A stretch of 64,000 nucleotides of DNA from contig VZRN01001158.1 of assembly GCA_013397935.1 (NCBI GenBank), forward strand, positions 432,047-496,046. The letters are read 5' to 3'. Below, piece after piece: positions 10,579-22,660 of the stretch. This DNA comes from Dasyornis broadbenti. Taxonomy: Eukaryota; Chordata; Aves; Passeriformes; Dasyornithidae. A program made the translations under genes and the position numbers. Every line of letters begins with the position of its first letter. Position 1 is the first letter of the stretch. The notes below the pieces were generated by a model that saw nothing but the letters and a program-made list of their open reading frames with translations, had not been told where the DNA came from and made no database searches.

Positions 10579-13408
10579 GACGAGGAGAGGGAAGAAGAAA
10601 ACAACAACCCATGTATACATGTAGTCATGCTGGTGCTCATGTGCTGGCACGAAATATCCTAGTTAACAGCCCTGAGGTCAGAACTTGACCTTCTCCCACC
10701 CCACGGTAGTTGGATGGATTTGATGATCCGGGTGATTACGGGGCACTGTGCAGTTTCTGGCTGGGCCAGCAGCAGGGTGGGAAGGTGTACATAACCTCTC
10801 AGCCCGTCCCTGCCCTCTGCCAGCCCCCAGGTACATCCCAGTTTAGGGACTTGATGTGCCTGTTTATCAGAGAACATTTCCCAATCACCTGTGAACTCAC
10901 TGGAGAGGACCCTGAACTGCTCTAAGTACCAGACCCTGGGCCCTGTCCAGCAGCTCCTCTCTGGGCACATCTGTGCACTCGGAGGCTGCTCCTTCTCCTG
11001 TTGCTTTCCCGTCTGCTGTCTCCTCCAGGCCACCTCCTGCCCAGTTTTCTTTCCCTCTGCAATAACCATGGTTTTTATGGATTAGCCGTAACAGGGACCC
11101 CGATGATCAGCGAGTGCTGACGCCCTCCACCCCTTTATTGACTGCTTCTGGTTCTCTGCAGCACTTCCTCACATAGATGCAGCCTGTGCCTTAAAACTGA
11201 CTGAGACGGGGAGCCCTGGGTGGCAGAAGTGACCTGAGCTTGAATTTTGTCTCCCCAAAAGAGTGGGTCAGGGGCACTGAAATGACACAGCTCCTGCTCT
11301 TGTGAGAACTGAACTGTTATCAGGTTCTCCAAACAAGCCCTTGTTTTCACACGGAGCCAGATGGGTCCTCTCTCCCTTCTTCCCAAGCTCCCCACTTTCC
11401 TCCTGGAAACCTCCCCTGCACAGAGCCCTGGGAACTCCAGAGCAACAGCTCTGTGCTTTTTGACCCTCGTTTCCTTTTCTGAGCCAAAGAGAGCGATTCT
11501 CTCGTAACCAGACTTCCCAGACCTTTTACTTGAAGGAATATTACCGTTTCTGCATCTCTGATTATGTTACTGGCATTTCCCACTGTCTGCACTGGGGACT
11601 GTGCTGGGTAATGCTGAGCTGCTCAGGCTGTGAGACCCAGGCAAGACCCAGAGGCACATCTGTCATCAAACACTCACCCAAAATCAGAGCAGAGGCAGGA
11701 GCAAAGTCAGCCCAAGAGCTCCCATCTCACGATTCCCAAAGCAGCACCCTCACCGCTGGATAACGCACTTGAAAGCACATCTATAAATAAACTTGGGCCC
11801 CGTGTAAACCCAATTAGAATACACTGGCAAATTATTCAAGTAGGCGGGCAGACACATTCTTTACCTCAGGTGTCAGCCACAGGAGAGTGTTGTGGGGCTT
11901 GCATTACAGGGAACGCTTTGTGACTTTGACTTATATTGCACTTAGCCTGTAAGTGAAACAATAACAGCTTGGTCTATGGAGATAAGACCCCAGATCAACT
12001 CCCTCCCATAAATTAGTGAAACATTCCACTCCCCAGCCCTGCAGTCTCGCACCTCTGAATATCAACACAAACTTCAAGGATTTGATGGAAAAAAATGGTG
12101 TTAAGTCTCATGGTGTTTGAGGAATTTCCCAATATGCACTAAATTAACTTTCTGGCTGCACTAAACAGTGTGGTTGAAACCAGCCCCATCTGAGACAGAT
12201 GCAGGGCAAGAGATGCAAGCAGCTGTTCTGCACATGAAATCAGATTGAGATTAACACTTACCCTTGGAGTTCTCGCTTTGGAGGTAAAATACAGCTTCAG
12301 GGACCCCTCTGTTTATAAATGCCTCTAGTTTCTTCAGAGGACTAGGATGGACAGGCCATCAAAAGTCAACAAATAAAAATCTCCCTCCAAAAGAAAACCA
12401 TTGGCATACATTCATACTCTTTGTTTCCACTGACTTGGCATTTTAAGGATTAGGCCCGAACCATGGAAATCTAGTTCGTTAGACTCAACTGAAGAAAACC
12501 ATTCACTTCTGCACTCCACTGCTGCAGGAGGACCAAGGCAGCACAAAACATGACAGAAGAATAAGGATAAAACAAGGGGAAAAGTTCAGTTTTGTACAAG
12601 GAAGTCTCTTAGTGAGGAAAAGAAATGGGAGAAAGGGAGGGTTTTCACGGCTACAGCCTAGTGTAGACTTGTGCACTGGGGAGATCAACCGTGCTTTTTT
12701 CTCCTGTTTATTGGTATTTACATAAATTTAAAATTCTGGAGGAGAGAAGGAACAGCTCAGGTGTTGACCAGTCTGGATAAAATGGAACAGGATTCCCTGG
12801 ACACTGGTCTCTTTTACTCCTTCCCTGGTTAAAGGTGAACCTGAGCACTCCAGCAGGCAGCCAGTGCATCCCCTGTGGCCCGGCAGCATATCCCAGGGGA
12901 ATCAGGTCATTTAGGCCACTCGGCAGATAACACGAGTTTGTTTTCGGAAAGGCAAAGCAATCTGTCCATAAGGATTTCTCACGCTTCATGTGCCAGCCCT
13001 GGCCAGGGAAATACAACATTAACTACATCAAAAGATATTGTTGAATGAATAAATTATAAAAGCATTCAGGGTACCTATCTGGGGTATTATTTTACACACT
13101 GGTGCCGGGTAGGTTAAAGGAGCATGTTTTGCTGTTATTGCATTCCCAGCTCCATTTGCAAGAACTCTGCATTGCAGTGAAAGTGAGACTATGGACATGA
13201 GCTCCCTGCCAGCACAGCAGGAGCCGGCACAGAATTTGCCAACGTCACTTCTCCTCTAAGCGTTACCCTCCAGAGAAAGACAGCACACGCTGCTCCCAGG
13301 CAGGACAAGAGGAAGAAGAGCCCTCCAGACAAAGCTAAACGTGAGTCCATTGAAACAAGTCCTTCAATTGCAATTTCACAGCCCCGTGCTGCCAGCAAAG
13401 CCCTGGCC
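10579..13408. other. Noncoding DNA, no gene seen
   Basis: About 2.8 kb without a recognisable gene or interspersed repeat. The longest open frames, 136 codons (10659-11069 minus) and 103 codons (12708-13019 minus), match no family. There are no dense CpGs and no simple repeats of note. Confidence 0.6.
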
Positions 13409-13440
13409 TCCACCTCCTCCTCCTCCTCCTCCTCCTCCTC
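13409..13440 (+). repeat. (TCC)n microsatellite
   Basis: A trinucleotide CTC/TCC run of about ten units. On the minus strand it reads as poly-glutamate in one frame and poly-arginine in another, and this alone creates the open frame of 144 codons there. Confidence 0.9.
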
Positions 13441-13628
13441 ACTGCAGTCACACAGCTCAGTATGTACATCTTGCTCAGCCAGCACCCACCTGCCAGACAC
13501 ACACAGCTCCTCACACGAGCACCCATGCTCCAGTCCGCATCTGAGGATTTCCAGAAGCTTTGCAAACATAATACAATTAAGCCTCACAACCCTTGTGTGG
13601 ATGGGCTGAGCACGATCCATCATGGTTT

Positions 13629-13745
13629 CTTAGCTGTAGAAAGAGAAGGAGAGAGCCCTTAAGTGCTTTGTCTAATATCGCACAGAAGTCCTACAAGAGA
13701 ATTAGGATTATCACCCAGATCTCTGGATTACCAGCCTTTTCATAT
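13629..13745 (-). mobile_element. MIR-like ancient SINE relic
   Basis: Read on the minus strand, the piece follows the order of the MIR core. On the plus strand one sees the reversed blocks GAAAGAGAAGGAGAGAGCCC, TTAAGTGCTTTGTC, CGCACAGAAGTC, GGATTATCACCCAGATCTCT and GGATTACCAGCC. The counterparts are the MIR antisense stretches around CTGAGGCACAGAGAGGTTAAG, CACACAGCTAG and GAACCCAGG. The match is diffuse, as expected for an insertion older than birds. It could be chance. Confidence 0.5.
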
Positions 13746-13842
13746 GCAATTTATTCCTGATCAAAACCATACAGTCCAGCTCACGGTGTTGCCCACAGGA
13801 AGATTTATAACCAAGCAGAGTTTACACAGTTGCATTTTGTCT

Positions 13843-13890
13843 AAGAAGAAAGAAAAAGGAAAAGAAAGGAAAGAAAAAAAAGGAAAAAGG
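13843..13890 (+). repeat. Purine-only (A/G) tract
   Basis: Nearly fifty bases with only A and G, built from AAAGA and AAGGA words. Simple sequence. Confidence 0.85.
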
Positions 13891-16800
13891 TAGAATAAAG
13901 GAGCCCACTACCATTTCAACTGACAATAGAACACAGTTTGTGCCTTTGTGCTAAGAACAGTTGTTGAGAAACTTCAAAATCAAAGTTTCCTAAATAGCAC
14001 AGGGAGGAGCACCCAAAAGTCTTACTGCTGATCCCAGAATTGCCTCCTTTGCTGAGCCCAGGTTCCATTCCTGGAGCAGTAGGGTGAACACCCAACCCCA
14101 TAAAGCTACAAGATCACTGCCATTCCCATCAGTGGGACCAGGTTGCTTAGTGGGTGAATGCTGTTGCCTTTGGCATTATAGACCTCCCTGGGCCACTGTA
14201 AATTATTACAAAACTGTATTAATTTTGGCTGTTTACCCAAAGAAATAAAAGCCTGTTTGGGACTAAAGCCTACCCACATGTAGCCAGGCTACAAAATTCA
14301 GAGGTGGAGGGCGAAAAGGCAGCTCAGAGCCAGAGGCAAAAGCGGGGATCTGCTGCTGCCTGGCAGCAAATTCAGACTCCTCTTCACAAAAGATTTTAAT
14401 TTGGCCCCTGCTGTACAAGCACAGCCCCTGCTAGACCCATGTCCCCAGGCAAGGCAGTAAATCATGTGTGCCCACATCTGGCCCCTCTGGTCCCCTGTCC
14501 ATATGTCAGCCCTCAGTGCTTGTTACCAGGGCTTGGGGAGCCCCAGCCCCGAATGTCCCCAGCTCTCCCTAGGCAGCTCTGGGGGAGATTTCAAGGTACA
14601 TCATCCCAGCCACCTCCCAGAGGTGTTATTTGCCATCTGGAGCTGGGCAGACATTCCCAGTGATGCATTATCCATCAAAAAGCACACTTTTCTGCAAACT
14701 CGATTTGTTTATATTTGAAATATATCTTGCTTGGGGGAAAAAAAAGGTACATAAAATAAAATTATTGGTGTTTGCAAAGCGAAATACTGCAGTTTTCTTT
14801 TGAAATGGTGTTCTTGTTTTTGAAGTGAGAACAATCTTTATTTATAGAAAGAATTTGAAATAACTGAAAACTTAAATCCAACAGAATATTTTCTGGCTTA
14901 CTCAGGATCAGATGGTCAAATGAAAATTAAAAAACAAATCAAACTCATTGCAATCATTTCCCTCTTTCCAAGAAAGTTCAGATCAATCCAATCCAGCTGT
15001 AGCCAAGTCCCACTAAAACCAAAACCCAGATTTGGGGGCACGGACAGCGGTGCAGTAGGAGAGATAGAATTGTCCCTATTCCATTCTCTCTGGAACAATG
15101 TGGTCCTCAGCATGTTTGATCCTAAGGTTTTGGGGCACCCGGGACTTCATTCTGAGTTAATTTACACAAAGACTGCACAAGGGGGTGACATTTATTCTAC
15201 AAGCCTTTCTGGCCCATAAATGCTGATGTTGATGTCTCTCCCCGTGCTTTTCCACCTCCCAAAGCCAATATGTGCCAACAGCTTGGCTTCCCTGAAAGGC
15301 ACTCTGGGTCCTGCCTCTTGAACAAATACCCTGGGGCCAACCTCTCCCAAAGCTCAGGGATCCCTGCGCATTGGGTGCTGGAGGGTGGGGAGTGAGAGCA
15401 TCACAAGCACAGTCTAAGGCTTTTTTCTTCTTTAAGTGTGTCTACAAAATGAAATAATTTTGACTGCAGGCTGTTTACAGCTGTCACATCTGAAATGGAT
15501 TTCGCCACTTTGGTGTCAGAAGTCTGGGTCCACAAAAAGAGACATAACATGAAAATCCTTCATGATAAGGAGCCAAATTATTTGCAAATTGAGCTGTAGT
15601 GTCTTTGGTGGTGTGGCATTAATTTAATTCTCTTACTGCCATGCTTAGGCAGAAACACTCCCTACCTAGCTCGTGATCACAGGAAAAAGAGTAATAACCA
15701 CATAACAAGGATCCCCCCCCAAAAAAAAAAAGCTGGGCTTTTGAAGGGACTGTGTTTCTGAGTATTTACATTTCAATGGGATGGAAAACTTTGTTTCTCA
15801 AGTATGCCTTGCCAAACTCTCTGAAACACCCTTTTCTTTCTGTTTGATTAATCATTTCATGCTTAGAGTCTTTTAAAATACTGCTTCTTCTAGAGAGCAA
15901 ATAAATGTGCATCCCCTCAGATAAATGACAAACCTTAAGGCTCTGCTTTGCTCTTTTCCTCTTTTAGCTACTTCAGCTCCTAAATCAGTAAATACATAGC
16001 ACAGATTTTCTGGCTGTGTAAGAGGAGCTGGTGGATTTGAAAGGCTAAAGCAATGTTGCAGGTTTCCCTGCCTCAAGTCGGGCTGAGAAATTACAAAACC
16101 CAGTCTAACAAAAAGGCATTTTTTTCCAAGTGTTCAATGTGATTAAAACCCAGCAAATTAAAGTTGTGATTCAATATAAAACCTGAATGTTTCCAAGTGT
16201 ATAAAACACTTGACATGTGCCCTTTCCCTCCAGCTTTCCATATGGAAAAGAGATCTACCTGCCGTCTCTGGGCTGCTCTGTAGCAAAAGAGCTTGGACTG
16301 AGCAAAGTTAGATTTACCAGCAAAGCCTTTGCCTTTAGCACAGGTCCTAAACACAGATTTGTTTCACTCCTCCACAACTCCTAAAGCTTATTTATAACAC
16401 ATAAAAAGGCTCTACTGGCTCAAACTCGCTTGCCCTGGACAGTCATTGGTCTGACAGCAGCAGCAGCAGGAGATGCTGTTTAGAGAAAGCCCATGAGCCT
16501 GACAGCTCCTGCAGCTCCTTGCCTTTGTGCAATAGCCATCCCCAGCTGCTCAGTGTGGGATTCTAATGTCATATCCCTGCCCAGACATTTTAGAGTCCAT
16601 TTATTAACCTGCTGAATGCTAAAAATTCCCCTTTGAATCTGCTGATTTGCCACCTTCATCATCTTACAAACCTCTCCCAAACTGCACCTTAGCATTCTCA
16701 TCTCCAAACTGAAGTCATGGCCACAGGAAGCAGCTTTTCCATCCCCGTTTTACTACAACACCTTCTCCAGGCACACCACGGTCTTTACAGGATTAATTTC

Positions 16801-19594
16801 ACTTCACTGCAGAACAAGTCATAAAAGATGAGTGGTTAAAGTGCAATTTGGCCACATCTGCTGCCGAGGGGACAACAAGGACTGTACTGAGACACATCCT
16901 CAGTGCCAAGTGAGGAGCTCAAGGGGACAAGTTTAGGTCTCAGATGCTGTAAAGTTTCCTAATCCCTACGTTGCACTTTTCTGAGCCGCTTTTCTCAGCA
17001 CCATGAAGTCCTCCAGACACAGGGTGATCCTCCTGCTACTAAGTTATTTCCAATCCCAGAGGCAGTTTGATCCTGCTCATCAATCCAGGTTTCCATGCTG
17101 GGTTGCACAGTGTGGACATGCCCACCCACAAATGCTGGAGCATCAAGTTTTTCTCCCTTCAAAGAGGGGGAAACTGCTGTGTCATAAACAACTGGCAGCT
17201 TTAGAGCTGACTGTCACGCTTTTGAACCCCAAAAGAAGTTGGAACTTTGTTCAAATTTCATTTTAAGTGATCAGTTCTCCTTCTGAGGGCTCACATACGT
17301 CAATGTCATGGGCAGTGGTAATACACCTGTATTCCATGAGTGTCTACACGCTCAAGAAATATGAAATACTTTTGGTGTTCCACTTACATATATACAAAAC
17401 TAATAATCAGCAAAAGGGGAGGTTTCACAGCAAAAAAAATCTAAAGCTTTATTAAATGTTGTGTGCAGAAGTAGTCTTGAAAACAAAGGTAAAAAGAATT
17501 CAGGTTAAGAGGAGAAAGTGAATAAATACACCAAACTGCAAACCAAAACGAATGTTTTGACTTGGGAGGAAGGGCGGAATCCAGGCTGCATTTCTGGAGA
17601 GGAGAGCCCTTCTTTCTTGCTGGCTGCTGTTCCAAGGACCTCCACGCTTTGTGGAAAAGGCTCTTCCCCCTTTTCTATTAACCAGATTAACTCAAGATTC
17701 TGCACAAATATTCCTTTGTAAAGCCCACAGAAACTACTGAGGTTTCTCAGGAATCCCTCTGGGATTTCAGACTCTCAGCAGTGTGGACAGCAGCCCCCGG
17801 GCAGTGCCACCTCTGCCTGCAAGTTACCAGGGAGCTGTGCCAGGGACAAATTTCTCTAGGAAGAATAAGATTTTTTAAGAGAAACACCGGGAAGCAAAGT
17901 CCTGTTCCCTCCCATTTCCTCCTCCAGCAGGCACCCTGCAGGTCTCCACCATGCTGGGGAGTTGAGACAAGAAGAGAACATGCATCACTCTTTCATGTAG
18001 CACTGCTCTGACATTGGCCAGGATCCTCCTAGCCTTATATTAAGGGACTTTAGATCTATCCTGGCTGAGCAGAATTTCCTGGAGCCCTTGTTCCTCCAAG
18101 CATAAGGTGCATTTCTTTGACTTTTCTTAGTACAATTGCAGATAACAATTGCTTCAAAGTCTAAGAACCTCACGCTAGGAGGGGAATGAGAGAACACATT
18201 TGGCAGACGTTCATCCTGTGGCCTAAATCCTGCCCAGAAGGTGCTCAGACACAGGGATAATTTGACACTGAGAACCTCCCCAAGGATGGGACCTTGCTGA
18301 GACATGAATGTGTTCCTCTACCCCGTCCCTCTCCTGTAGCTCATCCCATAGGAACATATTTATCTCTGACCTCCTCCTCCTCCTTGGAGAAAGGAACAGG
18401 AGAAAAGTCCAGTTTGATTCGTTTTTGTCTTGGCCATCCAAGGATTTGGTACACAAAAGGCAGCACACACCTTCCTTGTCCTTAATGAGACCTTTGACTC
18501 CCAAAAGAAAGGCAAGGACTTTCTTTTATTTTAAAAGCCTAACTCAAGCCAGAACCAAAGCACTTTTGCTGCTTTGATCTTGGCTGAAATTATTACGAGA
18601 ACAACGTCTGATGGAAACATTAAATCCTGACCCCAAGGGAAGCAGAATGGTTTTCCAAGGGTGCATTGACCACCCCGTTTCTAAGGCGTCACGTTCCTTG
18701 AGGGGGGGCTGCTGGATCAGTCCTCGCTGGCACACGAGCTGCCAGCTGCAAGGGAGGGAGATAACCGGAGCTGAAACTCCGAATAAAGCAGAGCAGACTC
18801 CCGGAGCAGCCAGGGTGTTATGGCTGAAGAACTGCAGCAATGCGCCGTAATCGCACCTCCATTGCAGCCCAGTATTATTTTCATAATAAACCTGTTTTAT
18901 TGGATCTTTCACCCAGGTAAGCTCTAAAGGACTGTGTCTCACAGAGTAGCTCTCTCCTGCTCTCAGGGAAACCACCTCTGTTTAACGTCCACGCTGCAGG
19001 TTAATGAATACCACAGCGTCATTTCCTCCACTTGCTGGCTTTAGCAAATGTCAAAGGGCAACAACATTGTAGCAGAAACCAGGTGTTGAACAGGGAAACA
19101 GCGGGGACCAATAATATCAGAAAGGCACATCCCTTGTCCGAATTCTTCTAGGTTTACTTCATATTCATGGCCGTTTTGAAGAAAATTTCTGATTTAGTGT
19201 CACCGTCCAATCCCATGAAGTACTGAATACCAGCAGGTGGCTGGTGGAAACATTGTCATAGAGATTTTTTTAAAATCTAGTTTTTTGACACCCCAGACTA
19301 TCTGACAGGCTCCTCCTTTTCTTGAGTTATACAAAAAAAGGAGCACAGAAGTGGATTTGATTTAAAGTTTGTTAGAGAGATGCAGTGGTCCACCTGGCGT
19401 TCCCTTTTAAAAATCAAAACAAGTAAAAAATCCCTACTCACAATGACAAAATCCCCCTAAACAAATACTTTGGTAGTATTTTAAAAAGACAGACTGAAAC
19501 TCTTTGTTAACCATAATTCTTAGGTTACCATGAGATTTATATTGGAGATACTTGAACAATCCTTCCTCCTCTGTCCTGCACTTCAGTCAAATCA

Positions 19595-19628
19595 CTATTA
19601 TTATTATTACTATATTATTATTATTATA
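19595..19628 (+). repeat. Interrupted (ATT)n microsatellite
   Basis: ATT repeats are broken by ACTAT in the middle. No associated retroposon is visible. Confidence 0.85.
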
Positions 19629-20230
19629 TACATAGCAGGCTTTAATGAGCCGTTGTGTCCAAGTAATTCACTGTGTTTACCAGAAACATGAATTCTACCA
19701 AATTAGTGTGATTCCACCAAATTAATGTGACAATTAGTGTGATAATTTTTTGGCAGTAAAAACGTGATTGAGCAGAGACACGGTAAAAATTATACTTTTC
19801 CCTGATGTATTTTCAGATTAATAAATTTGAGTGAAAATCACTGCCCCAAACCAGGCCAATCCTCCCACTGCAGGAGTGAGCAGGCACATCCCCAGCCCCC
19901 AGCTCTCCCGGTAGCTGACCCCTCAGAACCCTCCACCCTTTTGTAGGAGGATTCCACATTTATGGAAATGCTGTTACATAAGAAAGGCTCTTTTACTCCC
20001 AGTTTGGAAGCGAAAGTGCAAGCAGGAAACTCAAGTCACTCAACTCCATTCACAAGATGAAGCCTTGGACTGGAGCCACCCCTGTCAAGGACCAAAACCC
20101 ACCAGCATCAGCTGAAAGCTTTTAATGAGGATTTCTGCAGGAGAGGAGCAGTGGGTGAACGGTAACTGATTAATCATCAGAGAAGGGAAAGAGATAAGGC
20201 TCCACAGTGACCAGCTGGCCCCGACTCAGA

Positions 20231-20510
20231 AGGAATCATTGAATGGCCTGGGTTGGAAGGGACCTTCAAGGGCATCTTGTTCTATCCTCTGCTGTGGGCA
20301 GGGACACCTTCCACTAGATCAGCTTGCCCCAAGCCCCATGCAACCCGGCCTTGGACACTTCCAGAGCTGGGGCAGCCACAGCTGCTTTGGGCAACCTGTG
20401 CCAAGGCCTCACCACTCTTACAGGGAAGAATTTTCGTAATATCCAATCTAAACCTCTACTCTCTGTTGGTGTGAATCCATTTGCTTTCGTCCTGTCCCTA
20501 CGTGCCCCCA
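20231..20510 (-). mobile_element. CR1 LINE 3'-end fragment
   Basis: A well-preserved minus-orientation CR1 tail of about 280 bp. It starts GGAATCATTGAATGGCCTGG and runs through GTTGGAAGGGACCTTCAA, GGGCAGGGACACCTTCCACT, GGGCAACCTGTGCCAAGGCC and TCACCACTCTTACAGGGAAG, reaching back toward the end of ORF2. The order matches the bird CR1 consensus exactly. It is non-coding. Confidence 0.95.
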
Positions 20511-22025
20511 TAAAAGCCAGGACAGCCCATGAGTTTGGTCCATCGCAGCCATGGGAAAGCAAAGACAAACGGGTGGAACGTGATCTTCCACAAAGAATGG
20601 TTTTCCATCCATTTACCATCTTGTGACTGCTGTCACAGGATGTGGATAGGCCATGTCCTGAGGAGAGCCCAGGGATGAACGCTGCCCTGACCTAACAGGA
20701 GCAAGGCCGACGGGCAGGTTCTAATTAGCCAAAGTTAGTCAGCTGTGGCCAGGATTTGTCTTCCTTTAAACACCAAATAGTGTGAAAGCAATAGCCACTT
20801 CCTCCAGGTTTCCCACTCAACCCTTTGTGGTCTTAGCCCCTTCCCCAGGGAGCCTCCTCCAGTTTTGTTTCTCCCCTTCTTGAGCCACACCAATCATTAA
20901 AGGTTCTGAGTAGCCCCATTATCATCCTGGGCAATTCTTAACTCATTAGGCTTTAAAGTTGTAGGACTGGAGAAAAAAAAAATCCAAACTAAGCAAATGC
21001 TTAAGCATGATGAAAGGACGTTAATGTTTTACCCCAGCAACAATGACTGGGTCTGTAGGACAATTATTACGGATATTTCCATGGGTTTAGTGTTACTTTT
21101 TTCCTGAAGTGAGGTCCTTTGCATGGCATCTAATTAAAAATAGAGGAGTTTAATCTGCAGCCAACCTCAGAGGCTGATTTGAATTCTCCCACTGTGAACT
21201 TTCAAACATGGAAGCACGCCTGTTTGCACCAGTGTGATCCAATATCCTGCCTTTCCAACGGACTTTTTACATTTTGGCAGGCTGCACACCCAGGATTGTG
21301 CCAGACTGCAGCATTAATAATTCACTACCTGATCTGATCTTTCAGCAGGAAACACAAGTAAAGACAACATAAAGTGCTGCTTGGCTTCCCTTCCTCTGCC
21401 ATTTTCCTATTGTGTCTTCAGATTGTGCTTAATCTAATGGGAATTTAGTATTAAATTAACACAAGAAGTCACGTTTTAGGAGGTCAAAGCCACATCTACA
21501 GCTGAAGAGAAACTGGATTTCCTGCTGAGTTTACTTTTGAAACCAACATTTTAATATTTGATTGAATCTCTACATAAGAAAGAGATATAATATGTTTAGA
21601 TTAGGATGCAGGAGAGGATAGAAGAAATTTTAGATTCCTAATGAGAAGCGTATTCACACTTTTCTCCTGGTTGTGTGAAAAAACAGGTTACCTGTGGAGA
21701 TAAGAGAACATTTTCCTTCTCAAGAAAAAACTTGCAAGTTTTGCAAGTTTTTTCTCTGTGTTGTAACAGAAGGAAAACCTCCGCTAGGAGTAAATTCCAA
21801 AACATGTTTATATGGTTGAAAATGGTCTGAGCCATTTCTCCAGCGCCAGGTAACAACCAGCCACACACTCACCTGCACTCGCTCAGCTGTGGCGCTGTGG
21901 ACCACGTGCTCCCAAAAGCTTTCTTCAGTGACAAAGCTGCTGTCTCAGAGTCCTCAATAACCATGGTGAACTAAAAGCTTTAGCAAGCTACAAGTGTTCC
22001 CCTTCTCAGAGGCCAGATTTTGCTT
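20511..22025. other. Noncoding DNA, no gene seen
   Basis: Unique-looking sequence. Near 21731-21753 the word TTGCAAGTTT is repeated in tandem. No gene, CpG cluster or interspersed repeat is recognised. Confidence 0.6.
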
Positions 22026-22165
22026 TAAACAAACAAACAAAAAAAAAACCTTAAAAAACCCCAAAAAATCAAAAAAACCACCCACAACCAACCAACAAAA
22101 CAAAACCAAACCAAAAACAAACAAACAAAACCAAAACAAAACAAAAAACCAAAAACCAAACCCCA
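22026..22165 (+). repeat. A/C-only low-complexity tract
   Basis: About 140 bases made almost only of A and C, with drifting units such as AAAC, AAAAC, ACC and CCAA. The complementary strand is T/G only, giving long runs of Phe, Leu, Val, Gly and Cys that look like a membrane protein but are a composition effect. It is probably an expanded and decayed (AAAAC)n-type repeat. Confidence 0.9.
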
Positions 22166-22411
22166 GAAAAGTGAAGATAACCTCAATTTTGACAAAACAG
22201 TTTCATTCACAGTGTTCTGTAAAACGTGCCATTTTCCACATAGCTCTATGTGTTTTCTATTTGATGCCTTAATTATTGCATCTGAAAAGCTATTAGAAGG
22301 AAGGGAAAATACTTTGCTTTCTTTTCCAAAATAGACTGTGCTCCTATTTAGCACGCATCTACTGCTCTGGTACTGTTATCACATTAACACTTAGAGATCC
22401 CAAGCAAGGTC

Positions 22412-22660
22412 AATGCCTTTGTCTGTCAGCCTTTGTACAGTCAAGAGACAGTCCTTGCCCCAAAGACCTCAAAATAAAAATAGATTAGAGAGACAAAGGC
22501 AGAAAGAAAGGGAACATTTCTATCATCGTAACAGATAGGACACGGGAAGATAAAATGGTTTGCTGGAGGTCAGTGACACAGAGCTGGGGAAAGAACACTC
22601 TCAAGTCTCTGTCAAGTGTCTTTAACCATGAAGCTGTCCAAAAAGCCTGTATTTCCTCCA
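22412..22660 (-). mobile_element. Ancient amniote SINE/LINE-tail relic (MIR/L2/L3-like)
   Basis: The plus strand shows GAGACAGTCCTTGCCCCAAA, then CTCAAAATAAAAATAGATTA, GAGGTCAGTGACACAGAGCT, GGGGAAAGAAC and TCTTTAACCATGAAG. This order matches the antisense of old amniote repeats that I recall with the words GACAGTCCCTGCCCCAAAGA, CAAGGTCACACAG, GCAGAGC.GGGAA and CTTAACCAC. It is the clearest of the old relics in this window. The exact family cannot be fixed without a library search. Confidence 0.6.

Larger units (their letters stand above)
13746..20230. other. Long noncoding stretch with simple repeats only
   Basis: About 6.5 kb with no recognisable gene and no interspersed repeat that I can name. 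It contains a purine tract (13843-13890), a C8A11 tract (15713-15731), a short CAG-type run near 16458, and an ATT microsatellite (19595-19628). Near 19698-19745 the words CCAAATTAGTGTGATT and CCAAATTAATGTGA recur as a short imperfect tandem repeat. Open frames reach 143 codons on the minus strand (18544-18975) but have no family resemblance. A short frame ending at a splice-donor-like site lies at 18787-18933. Confidence 0.55.

Noticed and set aside
13189..13623. 144-codon minus-strand frame with an acidic run
   Set aside because: The glutamate run is the (TCC)n microsatellite read in reverse. The rest has no family resemblance.
21954..22354. Hydrophobic Phe/Leu/Val/Gly-rich frames resembling a membrane protein on the minus strand
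   Set aside because: They are translations of the T/G-only complement of the A/C tract at 22026-22165.
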